DNA of 64,000 bases from Rhyacichthys aspro (taxonomy: Eukaryota; Chordata; Actinopteri; Gobiiformes; Rhyacichthyidae): positions 16,731,982-16,795,981 of the forward strand of contig CM072168.1 in assembly GCA_036850595.1 (NCBI GenBank), written 5' to 3'. The notes beneath the pieces are model-generated. The model did no database searches. It saw only the letters and a list, made by a program, of their open reading frames with translations, and was not told where the DNA came from. Every line of letters starts with the position of its first letter. The stretch's first letter is position 1. The translations under genes were made by a program, and so were the position numbers. Shown piece by piece: positions 1 to 11,600 of this stretch.

Positions 1-809
1 ATGAATGCCTCTTTTATCCAAGCCTCAAACACATAAGTGGCTTTCAATAACTGTTGCTGGGCCTTGTAAGTCATTATTTAAATAGGGAAAAATAGGGACA
101 TATTCATATATTTATATGTCTATTATGTTTGTGCCATGATTTTTCTTTAAAACCCCCCCCCAAAAAACAAAACTGCAGATACATTTCCAATGCCTATTTG
201 TATTTCAAAATGTTGTCTTTCATTTTTAAACTAAAATATTGTAAAATGCTATAGGTAGAATTATGTAGTAAACCAAACACGTATATTCCTCTTTAAATCC
301 CTAAACAGTTGTTTGTTGTACTTGTTTTACATACAGTAAATCGTTGTGGCTCAGTGCAAACAGAGGCCCATGTTATTGAATCCGTTGTGACATTGAAATG
401 CTTAAGGACAATTTATCTCATAAAAGTAACATGTGGCGTTTACGGCCAGGTCCCACCTGTAACAGACCAATACTACTTCATCAATAACATTTATAGCGTT
501 TTCATTAAGGTAATGGACCTGTGTGGTGTTTTATTACCCATCCTATGCAATATCCTCTCACGGGGTGTATACATCATGACTATAAATGTTAACAAGCCCC
601 CCCCCACACACACACACACACACAGCCAAATAAAGAGGCAAGAGAACGGCAGCTGGACATATGGCATCTCAATAATATATAATCAATACAAGGATTGCAC
701 CAAACGTTTACATTTTGTCGACTTTCACCAAGTACACTTTTAATCAATGCTGATTTTTCCATTATTTCTAAGTTCTGATGCAAATCTAAAATAATATTTC
801 CTTCTCCAG
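1..809 (+). other. Intron of the mnx2-like gene (3' portion)
   Basis: No coding exon is visible. The segment is AT-rich and ends in a pyrimidine-rich acceptor at 801-809. It contains a C-run merging into a CA microsatellite near 597-624. Open frames of 91-144 codons here have no recognisable protein signature, and one of them runs through the CA repeat. Confidence 0.6.
597..624. repeat. C-run plus (CA)n microsatellite
   Basis: A run of C residues followed by about ten CA dinucleotides, within the mnx2 intron. Confidence 0.9.
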
Positions 810-1540
810 CCCATGCCCAGACAGGACTAATGGGGAAATGTCGGAGGCCCAGGACAGCTTTCACAAGTCAACAGCTGCTCGAATTAGAAAACCAGTTCAA
901 GCTCAATAAGTACCTGTCCAGGCCTAAACGCTTTGAGGTGGCCACATCACTTATGCTCACAGAAACTCAGGTAAAGTGTATATATTTTATCACAGTGTTG
1001 AGTCATAACAAATCAGAGTGAGAATTAAATATGTATTTGTGTCCCGGCTCTTTTATTTGATATTTTAAATCATGCTCATAAAGAGTTACTCCAACACTGT
1101 AAGGCTCTTTATATTTTTGTGCATATTGTGTATCGCTATAATATGTCCATTAGCAATAAAACAATTTAAGACAAACACAGCCAATTTTCTACTTGCAAAC
1201 TAACAAATATGTTTCCTATTCCCAGGTTAAGATCTGGTTCCAGAACAGACGGATGAAATGGAAACGCAGCCGCAAAGCAAAGGAACAGGGGACGGCACTG
1301 AGCGACACAGAGCGACTGGAGATGGGCATCCACTCTGCCAAGTCTCAGGGGGACTTTCACAACTCTAGCCTGGATGATGACGAGGAGATAGAGGCAGAGG
1401 ATGAGGAAGAAAAAGAAGAACTAGAAGCACTGAGGCCAGGATTCACCATGCATTCAGCAGGAACAGGGAACTACAGCTCTTACTCTGAAGAGGAGGCCGA
1501 GGAAAGGGACCCAAGAGCACGAAGTGGAGCGTTTCCATAA
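810..1540 (+). CDS. mnx2: MNX-family homeobox gene, 3' part (last two coding exons)
   Basis: Homeodomain transcription factor of the motor neuron and pancreas homeobox family, nuclear and DNA-binding. Two coding exons are visible: 810-970, bounded by ctccag and gtaaag, and 1226-1540, after cccag and ending in TAA. The first holds the lead-in GKCRRPRTAFTSQQLLELE and most of the homeodomain. The second opens with VKIWFQNRRMKWKRS, recognition helix 3. The intron falls inside the homeodomain between Gln and Val, the position I know from MNX genes. After the homeodomain comes a basic stretch, then a strongly acidic run (about 1374-1428, Asp/Glu-rich) and a Ser/Glu-rich C-terminus. The N-terminal exon lies upstream of the window. 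Asn in LELENQF, where MNX1 has His, and the linkage to cfap65 favour mnx2 over mnx1; I cannot tell copy a from b. MNX family is near certain, the paralogue less so. Confidence 0.85.
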
Positions 1541-2110
1541 ACACCCAGCATGCAATATGTTTAGTCTCCTAAAAATGTGGATGCACAATAGAAAGTTACC
1601 TATAAAAACAGTAAATTAAACCAGGAAATGGCATTTTGTATATGCATCAAGTCATAAATTCAACAGGCTCAGGATGATTTGTGGGCATTTAGCCACATAC
1701 TGCCAAGAGCTGGAAAACAGTTGTTTTCTAATAAATATTTTCCTGGAGCATGAGGGACATAAATACTTGAAGGTGGATGTTTTAAAGAGAATGTCAGTGT
1801 TACATTGTTCTCAGGGCTTTCCACTATATTTAATACTTTTTATGTAATTCATATTGACCCACAAAGTATGAAGGGTTATGCTCTTAAGGTTTGTCATTAA
1901 TGCCACACTATTCATTTTTGTATGTTACTGTTCAATTTGTAATCACCATAAATTGCATGTTAATGTTATTTAGAAAATAATTAATTATTATGGCATACAT
2001 AATGGTGCCCACACTGTTGCTTTGTTGTTGTTATTTAATAGATATAATATATTTACTTTCCATTGTGGATGTTTGTTTTTGTGAAATGAATAGTTTAAAA
2101 TAAAGGCACA
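1541..2110 (+). other. 3' UTR of the mnx2-like gene
   Basis: AT-rich non-coding sequence after the stop codon. AATAAA occurs at 1730-1735 and again at 2099-2104. The second is the more likely transcript end because the sequence beyond it soon passes into the cfap65 promoter; two alternative 3' ends are possible. Confidence 0.5.
2099..2104 (+). terminator. Polyadenylation signal AATAAA (mnx2)
   Basis: Canonical hexamer about 560 bases after the mnx2 stop codon. An alternative hexamer lies at 1730-1735. Confidence 0.45.
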
Positions 2111-2286
2111 TTTATGTTTGTCTTTGTCAAGTTATAACTTTATCATACACAATCCATTACAATAGAAACAGTTTAAACTTATTAAGTAAAATAACAGGTA
2201 ACTCATTTATAAACGTCAGCAAATGTTTAAATCAAGAGTAATTACCTTTCGCGTATTAGGAATAATGTCCCTCTTCGGTCGCCGTC

Positions 2287-2300
2287 ATCACTATGGCGAC
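2287..2300 (+). promoter_or_regulatory. X-box-like RFX site 1
   Basis: ATCACTATGGCGAC resembles the imperfect palindrome GTTGCCATGGCAAC bound by RFX factors. The 3' half is good, while the 5' half is degenerate. RFX sites are typical of ciliary gene promoters, which fits the gene downstream. Confidence 0.35.
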
Positions 2301-2314
2301 TCAAACTGTCAGTC

Positions 2315-2328
2315 GTTGCCATGGAGGC
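2315..2328 (+). promoter_or_regulatory. X-box-like RFX site 2
   Basis: GTTGCCATGGAGGC has a perfect 5' X-box half-site and centre and a degenerate 3' half. It lies 14 bases after site 1 and about 330 bases before the cfap65 start codon. Confidence 0.4.
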
Positions 2329-2657
2329 GGAATAGACTACCTGCAAACTTCCTCTAACCATGCAGTGGTTTTGCAACGCAAATAGAAAAAGTGAAAACTT
2401 GGGTTGGTTTAAATATTTATCGTTTAGAAAGTAACGTGGACCGAAAGAGCGACACAGGTGAGCTATAATTTGTTCACACCTGACTTTAATTATGATCTCG
2501 AGCAGTTTACAGTGTACTTCAGTTAGCTTAGTAATGTAGCTGGTAGCCTAGCTTGTAGACTAGTAAACGGAAAAATTACAAACACGACATAAACAATAAC
2601 TCTGGAAAGTTTTGTGTCCTAAAAGCACGAATAAGTATCCTCTATCCATCTTCAGCC

Positions 2658-5600
2658 ATGTTAGCAGAAACCCGGGCCCATCATCGTTTTGGTCCATTGG
2701 GTCCATCCCTTGACAAGGATCTCAAAGTAATGTATATAAAAGAAAGTAAAGTTTAATAAATGTCACCTAATTCTTTTACAATTATTTTTAAACCAAAAAG
2801 TGTAACCTTTGGATTTTAATTTGTTGTAGCTTGGAAGTAGTCCCCACAGAGAAGACACAGTGGAGTATGAGCGGCATGAGTCCAGCCGAAGAAGCTGCTT
2901 CTTAGGTTTTGAAATGGTGACTGAACTGGTCTGGGATGACTGGGACTTGGGAAAAGAGTTCACCAAGACCTTAGTGATAAAGAACACGCATACAAAGCTG
3001 CAAAAAATACTCTTTAGGTCTTCCATATACGTTCATACACATTTTTTGTCAAAATATACATGAATATGAGTATTAAAAACTCTTTTTATCTTCAGGCCAC
3101 CAGTTTCCAGATTCTTTACGTCTTTAGCTCGTCAGAAAATTGTTCTTAGCCCAGGGACCTCTTTCTCAATCCCAGTCACCTTTAAACCACTCAAGAGGGT
3201 AAAGTATTTTGTTATGTTTCATTCACAAAGATGTGTTATTTTATGCGTTTAAACATCTCCCATTTGTCTTTGAATGCTTGGTGCAGTGTGACTATGAGGA
3301 CAACATTGAGTTCCACGGAAAAGATGACAGTTTTCAAGTCTGGCTCAGAGCCTCAGTTCCCTGCCACGCAGTTGAAGTACCTGAGTCTGTGCTTTTGCCT
3401 TTCTGTGCTGTTAAACACTCCACTCATACCACTTTTGTCTTAAAAAATGCCAGGTAGTCTATTATATGTATTTTATCTGTGCATCGCCCCTGAGTGTTTG
3501 TAATGCATTTATTAGATTTCCCTTTTCTCTGTTCTAACAGTAAACTTAACACTTTCTTTCACTGGGAGTGTGCATCACCTTTTTTGCTGAGTCCTGACCA
3601 AGGCCACTTAAAACCAGGACAAGAGCAATATATTACTGTGGCCTTCCACCCACAAGAAGCACTGGTCTATCAACAACCAGTCGCCTGCAAGTTTGGAGCA
3701 GAAGCAGACAAATTAGAAAGCTGCTGCAGTGTTCTACTCCAAGGACTAGGTATTGCTGAGAGTTTCTGAATAATTTCCATAGCTACTAATTTTGCACTTG
3801 ACCATTTTAGAATGAATAAGGTTAAATGGCTTGTTACATGGCTTATTGATTTTTACCCAAAGCATTAAAGCCATTGATTTTACTTGAGTGTCTTCACATC
3901 CATGTAACAAAATTGTAATAGTTTCAGATGATTTGTTTATCATCTCTTGCAGCTAAATATCCATATCTTGTATTCAAAAGTCCCAGTAACAACAAGGGGA
4001 AAGAGCCTGTGTTGGATTTTGGCTGTGTTGCAGTTGGACACACTTTGCATAAACACTTTGAGATCTATAACCCTTCTCCTGTGAGTATCATACATATATT
4101 CACAAAGATGCACAATAAATGGCCTCCAATTTACTTTGCCTTTTTTTATTTTCAGGTTCATGTGTCTTTCACTCTTTCCCGATTGTCTGGTGGAATAACT
4201 TTGTTGGGCTCCCTTTTTAGCTGTGACATCACCAGTGCAGAGGTGGCGCCTGGTGCATCTGTACAGGCTACAGTCAGTTTCACCCCTGCTAGAGCTGACA
4301 CCACATCAGTCGAGTATTTATCGCTTATATGTAGAGGAGCGATAAATAAAAGCCTTTTGAAACTCACAGGAAGCGGTATAGGTACATATGTTTTTTTTTT
4401 TTTTGGTAGTTGGTATATGCACCCAGGAACAAAAAGCACATTTGTCTTTAGTTAAACTCAGGGATATATCTTGTTTTACTTGTTGCTTTAGAGGATTTTA
4501 TAAAAAGTATATAAGCAATGATGGTGTAAATGTTTGTAAGTACTACCATTTAGGAGGGAGCATCTAAGCAGGGATGTTATCCCCTGTTATCTGGCGGGAA
4601 ACACCCCATATACCACTTGACATAAGTCAGTGCTACGACCAATCTTTAAATTTGCTTTAAAAACATATAATTTTAGGCTGGAGCTACATACAGTATATTC
4701 AATACCAATCTAGCAGGCCTTGTGTTATATTGCACATAAATCAATGTCATGGCAACCACAGACTGGACAGGAAGCCTTTTGAATTAAGCATTTTCACCTA
4801 GGTGCAGATACTGGTCTTTGTTCACAACATTTAAAAAAATTATTTAAAAACAAAGTTATAATTTGAACTACGGATCTTTTCTTTGTAAATAGGTCCCAAA
4901 TTGTCACTGTCATCCTCTTTGGTGGACTTTGCTTTTGTTAACCATGGAAAAACAGTGACACACACTGTGGAGTTGGTTAACTCTTCACAGGCTGAGGCTG
5001 TCTTTCAGTGGGATCTTGACTGCAGTGGGCACAGCGTGTTCTGTATCCAACCAGAGAGTGGCACTGTACCCCCACATAGCCACACCACCCTGACAGTTTC
5101 CTACACGCCCACACAGCCTCGTACACACCACAGGAGAGTGGCCTGTCTCATACTGCACAGGGTAGGAGCCACTCTGCAGATTCAGTACATAAAGACTGTA
5201 ATCACTCAAATGTCCATCATTTCTGTAATTTTGTCTGTTGATTCTAATAATCTGTCCACCCTCTCTGTGTGTAGGAGCCTGTGTTCCTAGACCTTATTGG
5301 TACCTGTCACTTAGACCTGCCACTCAAACAGCTTGACCATAATAAACCAGACACTAGCCATCTAAAAGAGGTACAGTAGTGGAAGATAAAAACAACAGTC
5401 ATAAAATACATTTTTGTAATGAAAATCAAACAGATGTGATATTAATATCATTGTGTTTTCACATTTAATTGAGTGTAGTTTGTCAAATTATGGTGCTAAA
5501 TCAGGAAAGGTAATACTATAGCAGTGGCATGTGAACTCACTGTTAAGACCTTGATGCACTAACAGCAACAAACCTAGGCACAAATGTACATAATAGTTGC

Positions 5601-8600
5601 CCCATTTCTTTTTTTTATATTTTGTTTGTCCCTTTTCTGTTTTATTTACAGTGTGTCCAGGGACGAGACGGCTTGATCACTGTGTCTTCTCCAATGGCTG
5701 AATACTACCAGTGCTGTTTGGGAGGCAGAGATCCACTTTCTTCAACACCTTCTCAGTTGTCTGTTGTGCCCAGTGAGCTGCTCTTTAACCAGAAAGTAAA
5801 CTCTGTATCTCCTTCTTCAAATTCTCAACAGTCTGTGTGTCTCACCAATCACAGCAAAGTGAAGCTCAGGTACTGCTGCCTTAAAATCTCGTATCTAATC
5901 TCTTTTTTTTCCAAATCTGAAGTTTCCAGTGAATAAAATAATCTGAATGCTCTTGAATTTCCAGACTCGAGTGGACATTTCTTCCAGACTCTCCCTTCTC
6001 TGTTTCTCCTCTGTCATGTGAATTGACTCCATTGAAATCCACTTCCTTTCAAGTGTCCTATAGCCCTAAGCAGCTCAACTTTTTGCATGGAGCACAACTG
6101 GAGTGTTTTGCATATATTATGGTAACATTTTAAGCTTAAATAGAATTAAGTCTGCAGTAATTCTCAATAATACATAGCAATGCAATAATCATGACAAGCA
6201 GTTGTGTTTTTTGGTTTTTTTTTTTAATCAAGCAGGGCAATGGTCACATCAATGAAAGTCTACTGCCCTCTTGTGTGACTGTAAGAGTCATTGGCCACTC
6301 ATTGGAACCTGGAAAAAAGGGCAGCACTCCACATTGTTCCCTTGAGCCCCACCTAGTGGTGAGAAGCAAACATAGCAAACACACTTGATAACCTTTTAGC
6401 TTTTGTTTCTCTTTTGTATCAATTAACAGTAATGATGGAACTAATATAATACTACTAATATATTTCAGCACTACAGAGTAAAATACTTCATTTTCATATT
6501 TTGTTCTTTCAGGAATTCCCACCTTTAAATATCATGTCCTACCAAGCGGTGCTCCTCCAGAATATGGGAGACCAGCCTCTTACTTTTTGTCTGAACCTAG
6601 ACCATGATTCCCAGCATGCTGAAGCTGCCTCATTAGTTGTGGTACCCAGCTGTGGTTTGATCCAGCCTCACTCTCATCAAATCCTCTCTCTTAGAACAGT
6701 TCCCACTGATGGCAGCCCCAAACAAGGCTTCAGTTTACACCTGAAGCTCAATGCAGCAGAATACACCGAGGTATTATAGACATAATACACAAGCACAGTA
6801 ATACTCCCACACAGGGCCTTCAGTCTCTGTATCTCTGTTCCTCAGAAACTCACAGTGATTAGCCGAGCCGAACAGCCTTGTGTTTCTCTAGAAGGTGAGG
6901 GTAAATTGCACTTTCAACCCACTGCTGTTGACTCTCTGACACAGCGCTCCCACCAAATCAGGAACCTCAGCCCTCAAGCTCTAGGGTTTGTTGTCTCATT
7001 TGTAATTCATTCTTAATGATTATTTAAAGCCCCATATTCTACAGTTTCACAGTAGATTTAGTAGTCTGGATTCCTGGCCTCAGTAATCTTGTCTACAGCT
7101 GGCTTTATGTGATGGTCTTTTGTGATAGTTTTCAGTGGAGGATTCCAGAGCAGGACCAAGCTCTTATCTCTGTGGAGCCAGATGCTGGTGAGCTACATCC
7201 AAATGAAAGCTTGGTGAGAGACCAAAAATGCAGCATTTTCAATTCAACCAAAACAGATTTGTTACTTATTCACTTTATTTGCTTATTTTGCTGTTGGTTA
7301 AATAAAGGTGCAGACATGGTATTTCACCCCAGTGAAAGAAAAAGCCTACACACTCAAACCTATCCTCACAGTTTGGCCACTCCAGTATCCTGAACATGAC
7401 AACTTACACATACCCCTTGAAGTGACTGGAACAGGCTCTGCAGGCTTCATACAGGTCAGACACTTCTGTATGTTCTTGTATTTAACATTTAAAGCAATTA
7501 CAATTGTTTTCTTAATAGGCAAATGAAGCAGTCCTAGAAGTGGAGGATGTTTTGGTCGGAGGATGCCAGTCAGTTAACATCCCACTGATGAACAACAGCC
7601 CTTGCTCGGTCTCCTTTAGTGTCTCTCTACAGCAGAAACTCTTGGATAAAGACATTGATTATGACCCATATACTGAGCCATGTGGTATTTCCTTTTTTAT
7701 TTCATATTCATGTGTCTTAAAATTACTTGGTAAAAATATCTTCATTAAATGTGATTCTACATCTTTAGCCCTACAGTTTGATTGTGAAAGAGCAACAATA
7801 ACTTCACATTCCACAATACTACTCCAGTCAACTTTCAGACCACACAGGAAAGCCCAGTACATGTGGACCATCAGCTACCAGATAATACAAGCTAATGGTA
7901 GATCACTAGTGATTTATATGATACCACAATCGTCAAACCTCACTCAAAGCTTACTGCTTCATTTTAGCTTAACCCAACCTCTGCCCTTTCTGTCACAGGT
8001 TCATTGTCATCTCCTGCTAAAACTGTGTGTGAAGTGTATGCCAGGGGTGTGTTCCCCACTTTACAGGTCACTGATGTGTGTGGTAGTGGCAGCATGTGTC
8101 AGTTCATCAAGAGGCACCTGTGGAAACTCCTGTCACTGACGAGTCTGAATGAACACTTGAGGTCCAGCCCCTGCCCCACAGAACTCACTCACAGGTACAC
8201 ACAGGGTCACAGGCACAGGTGAGGCATGGTGAGGCATTTCACTTTGAATCACAAATATACATGAAATTGAATGTGTGATAAAGGTTAAATGTCTTTAATA
8301 GTATTACACTTCATTGACACTACCTTTACACTATACAGACAAGCAAGTTTACATTCAGTGTGTATAATGTTGTCTTTCCCTGTTCCTTCTCTAGTCTGTA
8401 CTGCACTCCCTCCATCTTTACGAAAGCCATTGTGGATTTTAACTTCAGTGCAGCCCCCTTAAATTCAGACCCTTCATCGTTTGTGTTGATGATTTACAAC
8501 CCTGGCCACGTCCCAGTGGAGTGGTGAGTGTTCAGAGCCACTGTCATCACCATCCAATCCTTTGAAATGGTGTCAATGTGAAAATTTTAATAAATATTCA

Positions 8601-11600
8601 AATACTTACTTATTTGGGGTTGTTAGGGCTTTCTTGTTTCCAGAAGATCAACAGCTTGACTTGGAGTACTGGGCAGAAACAGGAGAGTTTAGCAGCGCCG
8701 AGCTGTACCAGATGAAGGTCAGCCATACAATGTATTTGTTACACTTGCTTTTTAACAAATTAACTAATTTCATCTTTACTTATTTAATAGGTTCAAGACA
8801 ATCGCCTGTTTACCATCACCCCTCGATCTGGAAAGTTGATGTCTGGCCAACAGAAGGTGGTCACATTTAGTTACAGGTGACAGTTTAATGCAAATAAACC
8901 ACACAGAAATGGAAACAAGCCAATTCAAAGAGACCTATTCATTTGTCAAATATTATTTACCTCAGCCATGACTTTGCTGGAACAGATCGACTCCCTGTTC
9001 TGTTTAAATTATCTTATGGCAGAGAGATCTTGGTGAGTCTGACTGAAAATATAACTCTTAGGTCAAATATTTTAAACCTTCTGCTAACTTTATTTCCTGT
9101 GTTCCTCTGAGCAGCTGAACCTTCAGGGTGTAACAGTGGAGGTGGACAGACCATATCTCCATTTTGCCTCCAAAAGACATGTCTTCACCTCTGTTGCTAT
9201 CGGAGACTCCACTCCTCCAAAACAGGTGTGGAAAGGCTACACGGTTTATTATATAGAAATAATTGCCAAATTAATGTGTTTACCTCAAGCTCTTTACTTC
9301 GTCTAGGTGTATCAGTTATATAATCAGGGGGCAGTGCCAGTGTATTATGAAGTGGATAAGGCAGTATTTACACAGATTCAGGAGGACAACTTTAGCCACC
9401 CAGTACTGCTCTGTCTCAGTCCAGAGGGCGAAATCCCACCTGGAAAGACAGCCATGTTGGAATGGATCTTCTCTCCACTGGAGGCCAGGATGTACCAGGT
9501 ACAGACTGAACCAACTTTTAGCTTAGTATTGTTATTAATTACACATTTATAATGACACCAGGCTTTTCTGAGACATTCTAATTGCAAAGCAGGTGTAATA
9601 TGAGATTACTACAACCTTTTGGTTGTTGTCATTTGAATATTCCCCCATGTTTTTGATGTTGCAGATGGATATTCCCATCCATGTCCAGAATGGAGAATCC
9701 ACACTTTTAAGGTTTGAGGGTTGTGGAATAAATTCTACGACCCAAAATATGTCAAACCCACTGTCAAACTGCACTGAAGCTCAGCCTCTAACCAGTTGCC
9801 AAAGGGTGCCTTTCCCAGGACAAGTAAGTTCAGTTTCAATCCAAACCCACTTAAGCCATATTCAATGTGATTTAAAACTGTGTTTTTATCTGTGGCTGGT
9901 CTGTGTGTTTTTAAGCCCACTTTTCTGTCTGAGGACGGTGTGTCTTTTGGTGACATTGTTGTCTCCTCACAAACATCAAACATGCTCTTTCTCAACAATA
10001 TATCGCACAAGGACATAGTCCACTTTGAGTGGATTCTGCCACAACAAAGCAATAAGCCACAGGCAAGTGCACACAAAAACAAGGATATCATTTCTAGCTG
10101 ATACACTGATTTTTGTTTGTTGCTGGACCTTACTAAAATCTTTGGTGCAGACACCCTACACCCTGAATCTGAAGTGTCTTATATGTCCTTAACTGACTGT
10201 GTTTGTGTCTGTGACAGGTGGTGGACATTAATCCACCCAGAGGTAGTCTGTTTCCCGGAGAAACTGCCTCCTTTGTCCTTAACTTGACTGCCACTGAATA
10301 TCCCTCCATCTATCAGCTAGATTTAGTCTGTCAGGTAGGAATCTAGATTCATTTACATTCTGATTGAACAACACTAAAGGGTATGGATCATGTGAGCTAT
10401 AATATTGTTGGTTTTGTTAGACCATCTGTAAAACACATTTTTATTCTCTATTTGCTCCCCTTTTCTCCTTTATGTCCCAGGTCACTCTGGAAGCTGCTCT
10501 CAGCCGGTACCACACTGCTGTGCAGCGACTGGAAGAAGAGAAAGAAAGGCTTAAACATGAATTCACCATCACAGATAAAGCCCTTGTAGAAAGCCAAGGA
10601 CCTTTAACCAATAAGGTGTTTCTTAATAAACAGATTGTCCTTTGTCAACGTTATTACCATTTTCAATTAACATATCTATTTATTTTGCTACAGGAAGCTG
10701 AGGCTGTTTTTAGAAGAAAGGAATCTCATTTTACTAAATACAAGGTGACTTGTTAAAGCTTTACCACTGATGTACAAGTGTAGCATAATATTAAAGATTT
10801 GTTTCTTTGTATGCTTTTCTATTTCTAACAGACTCTGCCGCCGATCCGTGCCAATAACGATTCTAACGTAGTCAGATCTTTAAGTACCAAAATAACAAGA
10901 GCTGAGCGACGGGCCCTACGACAGTTATCGAAGGAACAGAGGGATCCTGAGCCTCCAAAACCTTTTCTGCTGCACCTGTGGGTTACAGCACAATCCTATC
11001 GGCTCCAGGATTTCCTTACTCTCTTCCCTGATCAATTAAATAGCCAATATAGGTAAGGTATTTGTTATTAGACAAAGGGGACCTGTAATTTACATCTTCA
11101 TAATGATTGGGTCATGAGCTTTGAGGCAGTTGTTATGATGTACCAATATTTGTAACATTGTGATTGTGTTTAGATGCCAACAATCAGACCAGACACATAG
11201 GCTTGAACAAGGACCAGGACAAGGTCTAAAGAGAGACATTAGTTCACATGTATTTACCTCCCTGCTCAGGTAATACCAACAGAAACACATTTCAGAATCA
11301 TTTGTACATATGATTATGCCTATTTACTATTAGCTTAGGTTTGATTTCGTGTATATGTATTTTGTATTTTTCAGCGATATACTGGATGATTCAGAATTGG
11401 TCGAGGATCTAATTACTTTGGCGTCTAAGCCCGTCACCCACCAGCTTCCTGAAACCCATACTTCAAAAAAAACAGAGACTATGCCACATAAAGCAGATGA
11501 AAATAATGCAAAAGGTTCAGAAGATGGTCCGGTGAAAGAGAAGCCTGTCTCCTCTGAGTACGCTGACCTCACTGAGGAGATTTCACTTTATACTCTCCAG

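Larger units (their letters stand above)
2270..2457 (+). promoter_or_regulatory. Candidate cfap65 promoter and 5' non-coding exon
   Basis: A locally GC-richer stretch about 0.2-0.4 kb before the cfap65 start codon. It carries two RFX X-box-like sequences and ends in a good splice donor (gacacag then gtgagc, donor at 2458). A matching acceptor, ttcag, lies at 2651-2655, two bases before the start codon, so the leader probably contains a 198-bp intron. The transcription start itself cannot be read from the sequence. Confidence 0.45.

Noticed and set aside
309..864. Open frames of 144 (+) and 91 (-) codons in the mnx2 intron
   Set aside because: They run through the CA microsatellite, the minus-strand one overlaps the homeobox exon antisense, and neither has a recognisable domain.
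9824..9915. Possible missing exon or frameshift because exon 27 begins after a weak ttttaag acceptor
   Set aside because: Phase and similarity to human CFAP65 are continuous across 9823/9916, so the weak acceptor is accepted as real.
9735..10154. 139-codon antisense frame over cfap65 exons 26-27
   Set aside because: It spans an intron of the + strand gene and resembles nothing; shadow of cfap65.
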